Assembly: GCA_016650295.1 (NCBI GenBank)
Contig: JAENWA010000121.1
Coordinates: 1 to 52,980, forward strand
DNA from: Desulfuromonadales bacterium
Lineage (GTDB): Bacteria; Desulfobacterota; Desulfuromonadia; Geobacterales; Pseudopelobacteraceae
Direction of reading: 5' to 3'
Length of the DNA: 52,980 nucleotides
The translations under genes and the position numbers were made by a program. The notes under the pieces are model-generated. The model searched no databases. It was not told the DNA's origin and saw only the letters and a program-made list of their open reading frames with translations. This document shows, in pieces, positions 43,210 through 52,300 of the stretch; positions within the stretch are counted from its first letter, which is position 1; each line of letters starts with the position of its first letter.

Positions 43210-45231
43210 TTACAGCGGGTTCAATCCCACCACCATTCTGAGAATGTTGAGTGAATCGCGGATGTCGATAACACCGTCCGGCGCCGGGACAGCGTTCAGG
43301 AACGGCGCCACGTCATAACGGAATTTTTCAAAATTATCGGGTTGTCTCAATCCGACCACATCCCGCAGCGAATTCAGGGCATCCGGCAGCTGGTAGCTGT
43401 TGGGCGCGAAGTCGGCAATACTGACCACGATGTTCGGCACGGTTTCGTTCCCGTCGTTGCAGGTAATCAGCTGCGAGGACGGGAAGTAGGCCTTGGTTTT
43501 ACCGGGTATGTCTGCGGTAACAGTGTAGCTGCCGTTGGTAATGCCGTTGATGGTGTATCTGCCGTCGGCGCCGGTCGTCGCCTGAAACGTTCCTGTCAGG
43601 GTACTGGCTGCTGATACGATACAGCCTGCGACCGGTGTACCGAGCTGGTCCACAACCAAGCCGATGAAGGCAAAAGGCGTCGGCTGTATAGGGGTGCCCG
43701 AGACGACGAAGGGCACCCTGGCGGTCATCAGTACCTCAAGCTTCTCACCCGCGCTGGGTTCCTGGCTCTTGTGGTTGATAAATTCGGCGATGATAAAATC
43801 GTTGATCGGGTTGTCAGCCTTGATCAGGGCGTCGAAGCGCCGGCCGACGGCCATGGTGTTAACATCGATAGGGGTGCCGGCCGGCACCAGGTACGACTCG
43901 TTGTGGCCATAGGGAGCCACACCCAGGGCGCGGCCGTCCCAAGCGATGATCACCGCGTTCACCGGCAGGGTGATCCGCAGAAAGTTGTAGGCGGCGTCGA
44001 GAATGCGGATCAGGATCGTATCTCCTGTTGCGGCGTTGACGGAGATTTGGGTGCCGCTGATGCCGCTGTTCAACCCCGGCGGGATGACGAGGCCGGGCGG
44101 GATGTCGCCGGTGCCCCCCTTGTGGGCCGGCACCGGCACGCCGGTGACGTACCAGTAATCGGCATTGAAGTCATTGAAGGCCGCGAAACCCAGCACCCCG
44201 GGATTGAGGTTAAAGCTGTCATTGAACCCCGGCCGGGTGCCCTGTCTGGGGAAGGTGGCCCGGGCACTTTTAGCCAGGTCGCTCCAGACCGAGTCCCGGT
44301 CGTCGAAGACCATCAGCGCCTCCACGTCGAAGGGGACGGTCATGGCATGGGGGTCGGTGGGAAACGATATCTGGGTGTCGTTCGGTCCCGGACCGGGGTC
44401 GGGAGCATCCACCGGATTGCGGTTGAAACCGGGGAACTGGGTGAACCTGGAATTCCCGGTAAGAGGGTCGTCCAGGTTGCAGGCCACCCGGCGCTTGCTG
44501 TCACGGCAGTGGCCGATCGGGACGCTGTTGAGGGTAACATCTCCCGTCAGCGGGTCGGTTGAGCCGATCGAGGCGAAGTAGGTGTCCGGACACTCGTAGA
44601 GCAGGGCGCTGTACAGGCCGAACTCGAAGTGCTGCATGGTGTTGCGGTGGCAGTGCAGGAAGTAGAAACCCATGAAATTGGGCTGCCACTGATAGCCGTA
44701 CTGGCCGAGTTCCATGGAGCAATGGCCGACACCGTCGTTCATGGGGGTCGGCTCCATGCCGTGCCAGTGGATGGTGTGGGGAGGCGGCCCCTTGCCCTGG
44801 ACCTGGGAGTTGAAGATCACACCACGGGGCATGCGCAGGGTGGGACCCGGGAAGGTGCCGGCGCTGGCAGACGGGTTATCCGAGTCGCCGATCGTGAAAA
44901 ACGTGAGCTGTTTCTGGCCGTCCCAGGTCGGAACTGTATGACCGAGCAACAGGGAGCGCTGGACCGTATGCGGAGCGGTCGGCCGGGCAATGGGCACTCC
45001 CAGCGCATTGACGGTAACAATAAAACCACCCGCGGCCATTACCTCCGGCACGGGATTGGGGCGGATCAGGCTGGTGCCGCCTTTGCCATCGGGCACTGTT
45101 TGCGGCTGCAGCAGCAACTGGTCGGTGGGTGGCGGGCTTTCAGTGGGTGGATCCCACATTTTGGCCCACATCCCCTCCATCCCAACGACGGACCAGCGGG
45201 TTACGGTGAAAGCAGGGTTTTGCAGTGACAT
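43210..45231 (-). CDS. Multicopper oxidase subunit B with dockerin-like tail, no signal peptide
   Basis: A 673-residue protein, ATG at 45231 with AAGGAGA upstream. Cupredoxin copper motifs are PHTIHWHG (His152, His155, His157; the HxxHxHG pattern) and FLHCHRNTMQHFEFGL (193-206, type-1 Cys194, His201). There are five residues between HCH and the next His rather than the usual three. After a second cupredoxin-like half comes a carboxypeptidase-regulatory-like beta domain (GLVVDQLGTPVAGCIV, TGADGRYTINGITNGSYTV), then LPDALNSLRDVVGL and DIRDSLNILRMVVGLNPL. No N-terminal signal is visible although the tail domains imply export. The other two HxH motifs are in the gene upstream, so the pair may form one oxidase. 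Confidence 0.85.
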   Translation of the reverse strand: MSLQNPAFTVTRWSVVGMEGMWAKMWDPPTESPPPTDQLLLQPQTVPDGKGGTSLIRPNPVPEVMAAGGFIVTVNALGVPIARPTAPHTVQRSLLLGHTVPTWDGQKQLTFFTIGDSDNPSASAGTFPGPTLRMPRGVIFNSQVQGKGPPPHTIHWHGMEPTPMNDGVGHCSMELGQYGYQWQPNFMGFYFLHCHRNTMQHFEFGLYSALLYECPDTYFASIGSTDPLTGDVTLNSVPIGHCRDSKRRVACNLDDPLTGNSRFTQFPGFNRNPVDAPDPGPGPNDTQISFPTDPHAMTVPFDVEALMVFDDRDSVWSDLAKSARATFPRQGTRPGFNDSFNLNPGVLGFAAFNDFNADYWYVTGVPVPAHKGGTGDIPPGLVIPPGLNSGISGTQISVNAATGDTILIRILDAAYNFLRITLPVNAVIIAWDGRALGVAPYGHNESYLVPAGTPIDVNTMAVGRRFDALIKADNPINDFIIAEFINHKSQEPSAGEKLEVLMTARVPFVVSGTPIQPTPFAFIGLVVDQLGTPVAGCIVSAASTLTGTFQATTGADGRYTINGITNGSYTVTADIPGKTKAYFPSSQLITCNDGNETVPNIVVSIADFAPNSYQLPDALNSLRDVVGLRQPDNFEKFRYDVAPFLNAVPAPDGVIDIRDSLNILRMVVGLNPL

Positions 45232-45295
45232 TAGTATCTCCTTTCTATCCTGTAATGATCTTTCGTATTGATATCAAGCGCCGGCTGTCCGGCCG

Positions 45296-46810
45296 TTAGC
45301 CCGCAACCGTTCGCGGACCGGTTGCCTCGCGGGTGGCGTTGACCCCACCCACGGCCAGGCCGCGGATGTCGCGGAACATCTGGCGGAAATCCCCATCCAT
45401 CGGGAAATTCATGAAATTTCCAAGCCCCTGGCTCTGGGCGTTGCGGTCGCCCGTGATGTAAAACCCGGTGATCAGGCCGCAGTTGTAGTTGCCCCCCTGG
45501 GCGGTCTGGCTCGACTCCAGGTGGTCATGGGCCGGGTAGCAGAGCGGCGACAGGCGCTGGCCCATCTCCACCTGTGTGACCCCGTCGAAAGCCAAGGCTT
45601 TCGTTCCCTCGCGCGGGAAAAAGGTCTGCATCTCCTGCTGGGGCGGCCAGCAGAATGCGCCGGTGGCTGTCCGCAACGGCTGGTCCGGCCGGCCGATGCC
45701 GCGGATATTGGCGTTATCAGGCGGACGCATGAACGGGAAGGTGTAGTCGATCTTGTCCATCGGCCTGTGCCCGTAGATATCCACCCAGATCGGATTGGGA
45801 TTGGGCTCGCCGTTGATGCTGGTGATGAAGAAGTGATTGCAGTGCGTATGATGTGAAATGCCCTGCACACCGGCGTTCAGGCAATGTATCACCACCGGCT
45901 CGCCGACCCGCCCCATAGGGGTGATGGCCGGGTCGAAATGGGAGAAGAAGCCGGACTGGCCGTTAACGGTGAAATACTGGGGCAGGCCGTTGTTGCGGGT
46001 GGGGCTGAACGTGCCGCGGGCGATCTTGTCCATGAACACCTTGGGATCCATTTGCTGCCCGGCCGGCAGAGCGCCCACCTCGGCCTGCAGGTTGGGGCTG
46101 GCCATGTGGTACAGCCAGACATACTGGCGAAAGGGAGGACAGTTGGTGTTCGGGTCGCCCTGTTCCCATTTCAGACCGGGCCAGAACGGGGTGCCGAACA
46201 TGTCAAACAGGTTCTGAACATGGGCGGTTGGACCGGTGCCGTTATTAAAATTGGCAGGGGTGACGTCGTAAGGGGTATAGTTGTGCCCGGTAAGTGCCAC
46301 GGCCGGACGGACCACAAGAGCGCCGTGCAGACCCATAGTCCGGTTGACCGGCGCGTTCAAGTTGTCGTAGTAGAGGTGGGCGCCCGATTGGTTGACGGTG
46401 AAGGTTACCGGTCCGACGGTCCCACCCGCGGGGATGGTACCGCTGTCGAAGATCACCGGGTCGCTGGGGAGAGCGCCGGGGATGAAGAATGAGTGGGGCT
46501 GATCCAAGGCGTTGGTGATCTTGATGGTGATGGAATCGCCTTTGATGGCATAGATTGTCGGTCCTGGACATTCGGGAGGAATGTCCACCCCGTCCGCCTT
46601 CATCTTGTAGATCCAGAAGTAGCAGCGGGCATCGTTGATTTCATTGTGGGTCACCATCTGCTTCATGCAGTCGGTGATGGTTACTTCCAATGTCTGGGTG
46701 GCGGCAAAGGCATTCTTTGTCCCTAAAAAGGGAATCCGGCTGCCCATGATGATGGTTGCAACCCCTGCTGAAGCACCTAACTTCAGGAAATCTCTTCGTT
46801 TCATTGTCAT
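45296..46810 (-). CDS. Multicopper oxidase subunit A with Tat signal
   Basis: A 504-residue protein beginning with a twin-arginine signal (KRRDFLKLGASAG, hydrophobic stretch, cleavage near AFA-A). AGGAGG precedes the ATG. Cupredoxin features include CPGPTIYAIKGDSITIKITN and GLHGALVV. Two copper HxH motifs are visible: HHTHCNH (320-326) and CYPAHDH (424-430). The type-1 HCH motif is missing; it is in the next gene, 64 bp downstream. Folded copper proteins normally use the Tat route. It is the first gene of a two-gene operon. The substrate is unknown; metal, phenol or oxygen-scavenging roles are possible. Confidence 0.86.
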   Translation of the reverse strand: MTMKRRDFLKLGASAGVATIIMGSRIPFLGTKNAFAATQTLEVTITDCMKQMVTHNEINDARCYFWIYKMKADGVDIPPECPGPTIYAIKGDSITIKITNALDQPHSFFIPGALPSDPVIFDSGTIPAGGTVGPVTFTVNQSGAHLYYDNLNAPVNRTMGLHGALVVRPAVALTGHNYTPYDVTPANFNNGTGPTAHVQNLFDMFGTPFWPGLKWEQGDPNTNCPPFRQYVWLYHMASPNLQAEVGALPAGQQMDPKVFMDKIARGTFSPTRNNGLPQYFTVNGQSGFFSHFDPAITPMGRVGEPVVIHCLNAGVQGISHHTHCNHFFITSINGEPNPNPIWVDIYGHRPMDKIDYTFPFMRPPDNANIRGIGRPDQPLRTATGAFCWPPQQEMQTFFPREGTKALAFDGVTQVEMGQRLSPLCYPAHDHLESSQTAQGGNYNCGLITGFYITGDRNAQSQGLGNFMNFPMDGDFRQMFRDIRGLAVGGVNATREATGPRTVAG

Positions 46811-47361
46811 TGTTTCCTCCTTTTGATCTCTGCGTTACCTAGGTTTTATGTCTGTACACTCTTCTGTTGACGTATATGACGTATGATTGAATTTTGGTTG
46901 CTGCAAAGCGCTAACGTTTAAAATCACACTTTCGTTGCGCTAAATTCAATTAATAATATACACAGAATGTGCCAAATATGCAAATTTGCTAAATTGTATA
47001 ATAATTCAAGTGTTTTGCAGAGACAAAGCCGGGGCTTTAGTCGATATATGTGATGTATATTTAAATTTGTATATTTTGGGGTATAAGTAGTTATCATGCT
47101 GAAAGTACTATATTTTTTTTAGATTTGAACGCAATGGTTACTGCCAAAATATTTACAGGGGTAATAACGGTACGTCAGCTCCCCCTGCGGCCATGAAGCC
47201 CCGATTATTCATGAAAACGGCGACAATAATCTATTGACTCTCACCCGATTATCCATGATACAGTTTTTGCTGTATACAACTTTTAGCAAGAGTTCTCTGC
47301 GCAAGCTGAATATAAGGTGGTATATTCAGATGATATATTTTTCGGACGGAAGGACTGGTTG
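46811..47361. other. Long AT-rich divergent intergenic region, no gene
   Basis: About 550 bp between the divergent multicopper oxidase and cusB-like operons, much richer in A+T than the genes around it. It contains an imperfect nested inverted repeat at 46886-46950 (ATTGAATTT/AAATTCAAT outside, AGCGCTAACG/CGTTGCGCT inside) upstream of the oxidase operon, and a TATAAT hexamer at 46997-47002 without a good -35 box. TTGACT at 47234-47239 may be a -35 box for cusB. No copper-box operator or sigma-54 site is evident. Confidence 0.5.
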
Positions 47362-48744
47362 ATGAACAGACGCAGCGCATTTGTGGTTATAATTGTGACG
47401 ATACTTGTCGTATCTGTGACCTACGGGCTGAAGCGTAGTGGACGGCAGGGCGGCGCAGACAGTGAAAATACGTCATCCGCCGGCAGCAAACCTGTACCCG
47501 GCGGAGTTGTCTATACCTGTCCGATGCACCCGTTCATTCTCAAGGATCGTCCCGGTACCTGCCCGATCTGTAACATGGAACTGGTGCAGAAAATCAACGG
47601 CGCCGAACTCTCCGACAATGATCTGCGGGGTGTACGCCATGTGGCGCTGTCGCCGACCCAGCAGGTCATAGCCAATCTGGCGACGGTGACGGTGGGTGTG
47701 AAGCCCTTCACCAGGGAGATAAAATGTACCGGTATCGTAGCCTTCAACCAGGAACGCCAGGGAAAGGTATCCGCCTGGGTGGCCGGGCGTCTCGACCGCC
47801 TGCTGGTCAAAAGCGTGGGGACTGAAGTGCGCAAGGGCATGCCGGTGGCCGAACTCTACTCGGTCGATCTGTACAATGCCGAGGCGCAGTACCTGATGGC
47901 CTACAAGACGCTCAAGATCCTGAACAGCTCCCTATCCGTTACATTTCCCATAAACACCCAGATGTCGCTGGGCGACGCCTACGAGCGTCTGCGCCAGCTC
48001 GGATTCAGCGAAGAGCAGTTCATCCGGCTGCAGAAATCCACAAGTCCGTCGATCCGGGTCCCGATCTACAGCCCCTTCTCCGGCGTGGTTACCGAGAAGC
48101 TTGTCAAGGAGGGACAGTACGTCAATGTCGGTGATCCGCTCTTCGCCATCGCCGACCTCTCCCGGATCTGGGTGGAACTTGAGGTTTTCGAAAGCGATTT
48201 TCCCTTCATCAAGGTCGGCCAGGACGTCACCATTCATTCCCGTTCCTATCCGGGAGAGCCCTCTCACGGGAAAGTGAAACTGATCTATCCCTTTCTGGAT
48301 GCCAAGTCACGTACAATCAAAATCAGGGTCGAGATCCCCAATCCCGGACTGAAGTTGAAACCGGAGATGTACGTGCAGGCGGCCATCAGCGTTCCCCAGA
48401 CGGCATCGCTGGTCATTCCCGCTGCGGCCGTCAAGGACACGGGTACGCGTCAGGTGGTCTGGGTCGAGTCCCGTCCGGGCGTGTTTCAGTCCCGGGATGT
48501 GAAAACGGGCGCCCGGTTCGGCAAGGAGCTGCAGATACTGTCCGGTCTGAAGGCCGGGGAGAAGGTGGCCACCACCGGCGGCTACCTGATCGACTCGGAA
48601 GCTCAGCTCAGTCGCGGTGCTGAAGAGACGCAAAAACCTCCCGCAGCGACGGAAAAACCGGCTGCGGCACCGGCGAAGCAGGCGCCGTCACCATCGCCGG
48701 CGCATAAAGATGAAATGGACATGAAAGATATGAAGATGAACTAA
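47362..48744 (+). CDS. CusB/CzcB-type heavy-metal efflux adaptor
   Basis: A 460-residue membrane fusion protein. The start at 47362 has GGAAGGA upstream and begins a membrane anchor (SAFVVIIVTILVVSVTYGL). A heavy-metal-binding domain (YTCPMHPFILKDRPGTCPIC, NMELV) lies at about residues 52-76. The adaptor core follows (VAGRLDRLLVKSVGTEVRKG, YSPFSGVVTEKLVKEGQYV, YPFLDAKSRTIKIRVEIPNP). The tail is Pro/Ala-rich and ends HKDEMDMKDMKMN, suited to Cu(I) or Ag(I). It partners the HME-type pump encoded at 49376. No outer-membrane channel gene is in this cluster. Confidence 0.9.
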   Translation: MNRRSAFVVIIVTILVVSVTYGLKRSGRQGGADSENTSSAGSKPVPGGVVYTCPMHPFILKDRPGTCPICNMELVQKINGAELSDNDLRGVRHVALSPTQQVIANLATVTVGVKPFTREIKCTGIVAFNQERQGKVSAWVAGRLDRLLVKSVGTEVRKGMPVAELYSVDLYNAEAQYLMAYKTLKILNSSLSVTFPINTQMSLGDAYERLRQLGFSEEQFIRLQKSTSPSIRVPIYSPFSGVVTEKLVKEGQYVNVGDPLFAIADLSRIWVELEVFESDFPFIKVGQDVTIHSRSYPGEPSHGKVKLIYPFLDAKSRTIKIRVEIPNPGLKLKPEMYVQAAISVPQTASLVIPAAAVKDTGTRQVVWVESRPGVFQSRDVKTGARFGKELQILSGLKAGEKVATTGGYLIDSEAQLSRGAEETQKPPAATEKPAAAPAKQAPSPSPAHKDEMDMKDMKMN

Positions 48745-48793
48745 GAAGTCGTCCCTGATGTCGCTTGACAGGGAATATAGAGGAAAGATAACT

Positions 48794-49273
48794 ATGAGAT
48801 TGCTGAGCATTTTTTTGGCTTCCATGATCCTGGTATGTGCCGTTTCGGCTGCCGCGGAGGATATGAACGGTTTTCGGGACTTCACCTGGGGCAGCAACAT
48901 GGAAGTGATCCTGGAATCGGATCCGATGCTGGTCGAGGGGCATATGGGGGTCATGCCGGGGGTCAAGGCCTATCAGCGGAGAGACGAAGACCTGAATTAC
49001 GGCGGAATAAAAGCCGATGGGATCACCTACATCTTTTTCAAGGGGCGGTTTACTTCCGTCAGCATTGATTTCAAGGGATTCGATAACTACGAAAAGCTTT
49101 TAGCCTATTGCTCAAAACGGTTCGGCCCGGTCACCGCGACGGCAGTAATGAGGCAGGAACAATATGCCGGTTTCGATACCCCCAAAACCGGTGTCATGCT
49201 CCTCTACCAGCTGTCCATGCAGACCGCCAACTACGGCAGGCTGTATCTCTACTCCAAGAAATTTTTGAATTAG
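48794..49273 (+). CDS. Periplasmic protein of unknown function between cusB-like and cusA-like genes
   Basis: A 159-residue protein from the ATG at 48794 (GAGG upstream) with a signal peptide (MRLLSIFLASMILVCAVSAA). The mature part starts EDMNGFRDFTWGSNMEVIL, has the segment GGIKADGITYIFFKGRFTSV and ends LYLYSKKFLN. The opening GFRDFTWG recurs in bacterial proteins of unknown role. Its place between adaptor and pump genes suggests a metal-efflux accessory, but it has no His/Cys cluster and few Met residues. Confidence 0.72.
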   Translation: MRLLSIFLASMILVCAVSAAAEDMNGFRDFTWGSNMEVILESDPMLVEGHMGVMPGVKAYQRRDEDLNYGGIKADGITYIFFKGRFTSVSIDFKGFDNYEKLLAYCSKRFGPVTATAVMRQEQYAGFDTPKTGVMLLYQLSMQTANYGRLYLYSKKFLN

Positions 49274-49298
49274 AAACCGGAAGGCAGGGATCGGAATT

Positions 49299-49359
49299 CG
49301 GCACTCGGGATTCGGGACTGGTAAAAACCGGTTTTGCGAGTCCCGAATCCCGAGTGCCG
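49299..49359. repeat. Perfect 21-bp inverted repeat before the cusA-like gene
   Basis: Bases 49299-49319 are exactly complementary to 49339-49359, with a 19-base loop. The stem ends about 7 bases before the GAGG ribosome site of the pump gene. There is no T tract. In RNA it would be a very stable hairpin between two genes of the operon, able to block 3' decay or tune expression of the pump. Confidence 0.8.
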
Positions 49360-49375
49360 GTGCCCGAGGTTTTAC

Positions 49376-52300
49376 ATGATCGAAAAAATTATCGAATTCA
49401 GCGCCCGCAACCGGTTTATCGTTGTGACAATCTTCGGGCTGATCATCGCTTGGGGGGGCTGGTCGATCTACAGCACACCGGTGGATGCCATTCCGGATCT
49501 GTCGGACAACCAGGTCATTGTCTTTACCGATTACCCCGGCCGCTCGCCGCAGGTGGTGGAGGACCAGATCACCTACCCTCTGGCCACCAACCTGCAAGGC
49601 CTGCCCAAGGTCAAGGCCGTACGCGCATCCAGCGCCTTCGGCTTCTCCATGATCTACGTCATCTTCGAGGACTCGGCCGACATCTACTGGGCCCGGACCC
49701 GCGTTCTGGAACGGCTCAACTACGCCTCCTCGCTCCTTCCGCCGGGAGTGGTTCCGACCCTCGGCCCGGACGGTACCGGGGTGGGGCATGTCTTCTGGTA
49801 CACCATTGAAGGCAAGGGCTATGACCTGGAACAGTTGCGCACCCTGCAGGACTGGTTCGTACGCTACCAGCTCAACACCGTCCCGGGTGTGGCCGAGGTG
49901 GCCTCCATCGGCGGATTTGTCCGGGAATACCAGATCGACCTGGACCCGAACAAGCTGTTTGCCTACAAGGTTGCCATCAGCCAGGTCGTGGAGGCGGTCA
50001 AACGCTCGAACAGTGATGTGGGCGGCCGCCTGCTGGAACAGTCCGATGCCGAATACCTGATCCGCGGCCGCGGTTATGTGCAGTCGCCGACCGACCTGGA
50101 AGATATTGTGATCGCCGCCGAACAGGGCGGTACCCCCGTTTACCTGAAGAACCTCGGCACCGTCCAGCTGGGGGGCGCCATCCGACGCGGCCTGCTGGAT
50201 AAAAACGGCAAAGGCGAAGCCGTGGGCGGCATCGTGGTTATGCGCTACGGCGAGAACGCCAAAGATGTCATCGACCGGGTCAAGGTCAAGATCAGTGAGC
50301 TGGAAAAAGGTTTGCCGCCCGATGTCAGGATTTTGGTCTCCTATGATCGCTCCGACCTGATCTCGCGCGCAATCAGCACCCTCAAGAAATCGCTGGTGGA
50401 GGAATCGGTTGTCGTCTCGCTGGTGATACTGGTCTTCCTGCTGCACTTCCGGAGTGCCCTGGTGATCGTGCTGACTCTGCCGATTTCCGTACTGATCGCT
50501 TTCATCACCATGAAACTGATGGGGGTCACCTCCAATATCATGTCCCTGGGTGGCATCGCCATCGCTATCGGCGTCTTGGTTGATGCCGGGGTGATCATGG
50601 TGGAAAACTGCTATCGCCACCTGTCCGAGATGCCGCCGGATACTCCGGACGTACAACGCCTGAACGTTGTCATCAACTCGGCCAAACAGGTCGGCCGGCC
50701 AATCTTCTTCTCCCTGGCAATCATCGTGCTCTCCTTTGTGCCGGTTTTCATGCTGGAGGGACAGGAGGGGAAACTCTTTCACCCGCTGGCCTTCACCAAG
50801 ACCTTCTCCATGATGGGTTCGGCACTGATCGCCATCACCCTGGTTCCGGCACTGATGAGCTGGTTCATGCGCGGCAGGATGCGCCCCGAGAGCTCCAACC
50901 GTGTATCGACCTTTTTCATCAAACTCTATGCACCGGTCATACGCTGGGTGCTGGTCTGGAAGAAAACCACCATTGCCCTGAACATCGTGGCCCTGCTGAT
51001 AGCCGTACCGCTCTTCATGCGCATGGGATCCGAATTCATGCCGCCACTGGACGAGGGTTCGCTGCTCTACATGCCGGTCACCCTGCCCAATGTCTCCATC
51101 ACCGAAGCCAAACGCCTGATTCAGGTGCAGGACACAATCATCAAGAGCGTGCCCGAGGTGAGCCAGGTGCTGGGAAAAGTCGGACGGGCCGAAACCTCCA
51201 CCGACCCCGCGCCGGTCTCCATGTTCGAGAGCATCATCATACTCAAACCCAAGGAACAGTGGCGTCCGGGGATCAAGAAGGCCGATATCGTGGCCGAGCT
51301 GGACGGCAAGCTGCAGCAGGTCGGGGTCAGAAACGGCTGGACCCAGCCGATCATCAACCGCATCAACATGCTCTCCACCGGCGTACGCACCGACCTGGGG
51401 GTCAAGATACTGGGAAGCAACCTGAACGTGCTGAATGACCTGGCGGTGCAGGCCGAGGCGATCCTCAAGCCGATTCCGGGCGCGGCCGATGTGGTGGCCG
51501 AACGGGTCACCGGCGGCAACTTTATCGACATCGATATCGACCGCGAGTCAGCCGCCCGTTATAACGTGAAGGTGGGCGATATTCAGGAAATCATTGAGAC
51601 TGCCCTGGGTGGCGCGGCGCTTTCCACTACCGTCGAAGGGCGCAATCGCTTCCCGATTCGCATTCGCTACCTGCGCGACTACCGCGACAGCATCCAGTCC
51701 ATCCAGCAGATTCTGGTTTCGGGGCAGGATGGCGTCACGCAGGTGCCGCTCTCGCTGGTGACCCGGCTCAAGGTCTCCACCGGCGCACCGGAGATCAACA
51801 GCGAGGGGGGGTTGCTCCGCTCGCTGGTATTTCTCAATGTGCGGGGTCGGGATATGGGCGGTTTTGTTACCGAGGCCAAGCAGACACTGGAAAAGAGCCT
51901 TAAACTGCCCCCCGGCTACTACCTGGCCTGGTCCGGCCAGTGGGAAAACCAGCTCCGCGCCAAGGCCCGCCTGCAGATTCTGATTCCTTTGGGGATTGTG
52001 ATCATCTTCGTCCTACTCTATTTCACCTTCCATTCGGCCCTGGAAGCCTCCATGGTCATGCTCTCGGTGCCTTTTGCCCTGGTGGGTGGGGTCTACCTGG
52101 TCTCGGCCCTGGGGTACAACCTGTCGGTGGCGGTCTGGGTCGGTTTTATCGCCCTGTACGGCATTGCCGTGGAGACCGGGGTGGTGATGGTGATTTACCT
52201 GCATGAGGCCCTGGACAGGAAACTGATCAACGGCCCCTGCACTGAGCAGGACATCAACGACGCCACCTTCGAGGGAGCCGTACTCAGGCTCAGGCCCAAA

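Noticed and set aside
47020-47060. A GEMM-type cyclic dinucleotide riboswitch
   Set aside because: A short AAAGCC...GGCTTT-like stretch caught the eye, but the conserved GEMM helices and loop sequences are absent.
49112-50782. A 556-codon minus-strand frame
   Set aside because: It is antisense to the cusA-like pump and crosses the hairpin; its His/Asp/Gln-rich content is typical of a GC-rich shadow frame.
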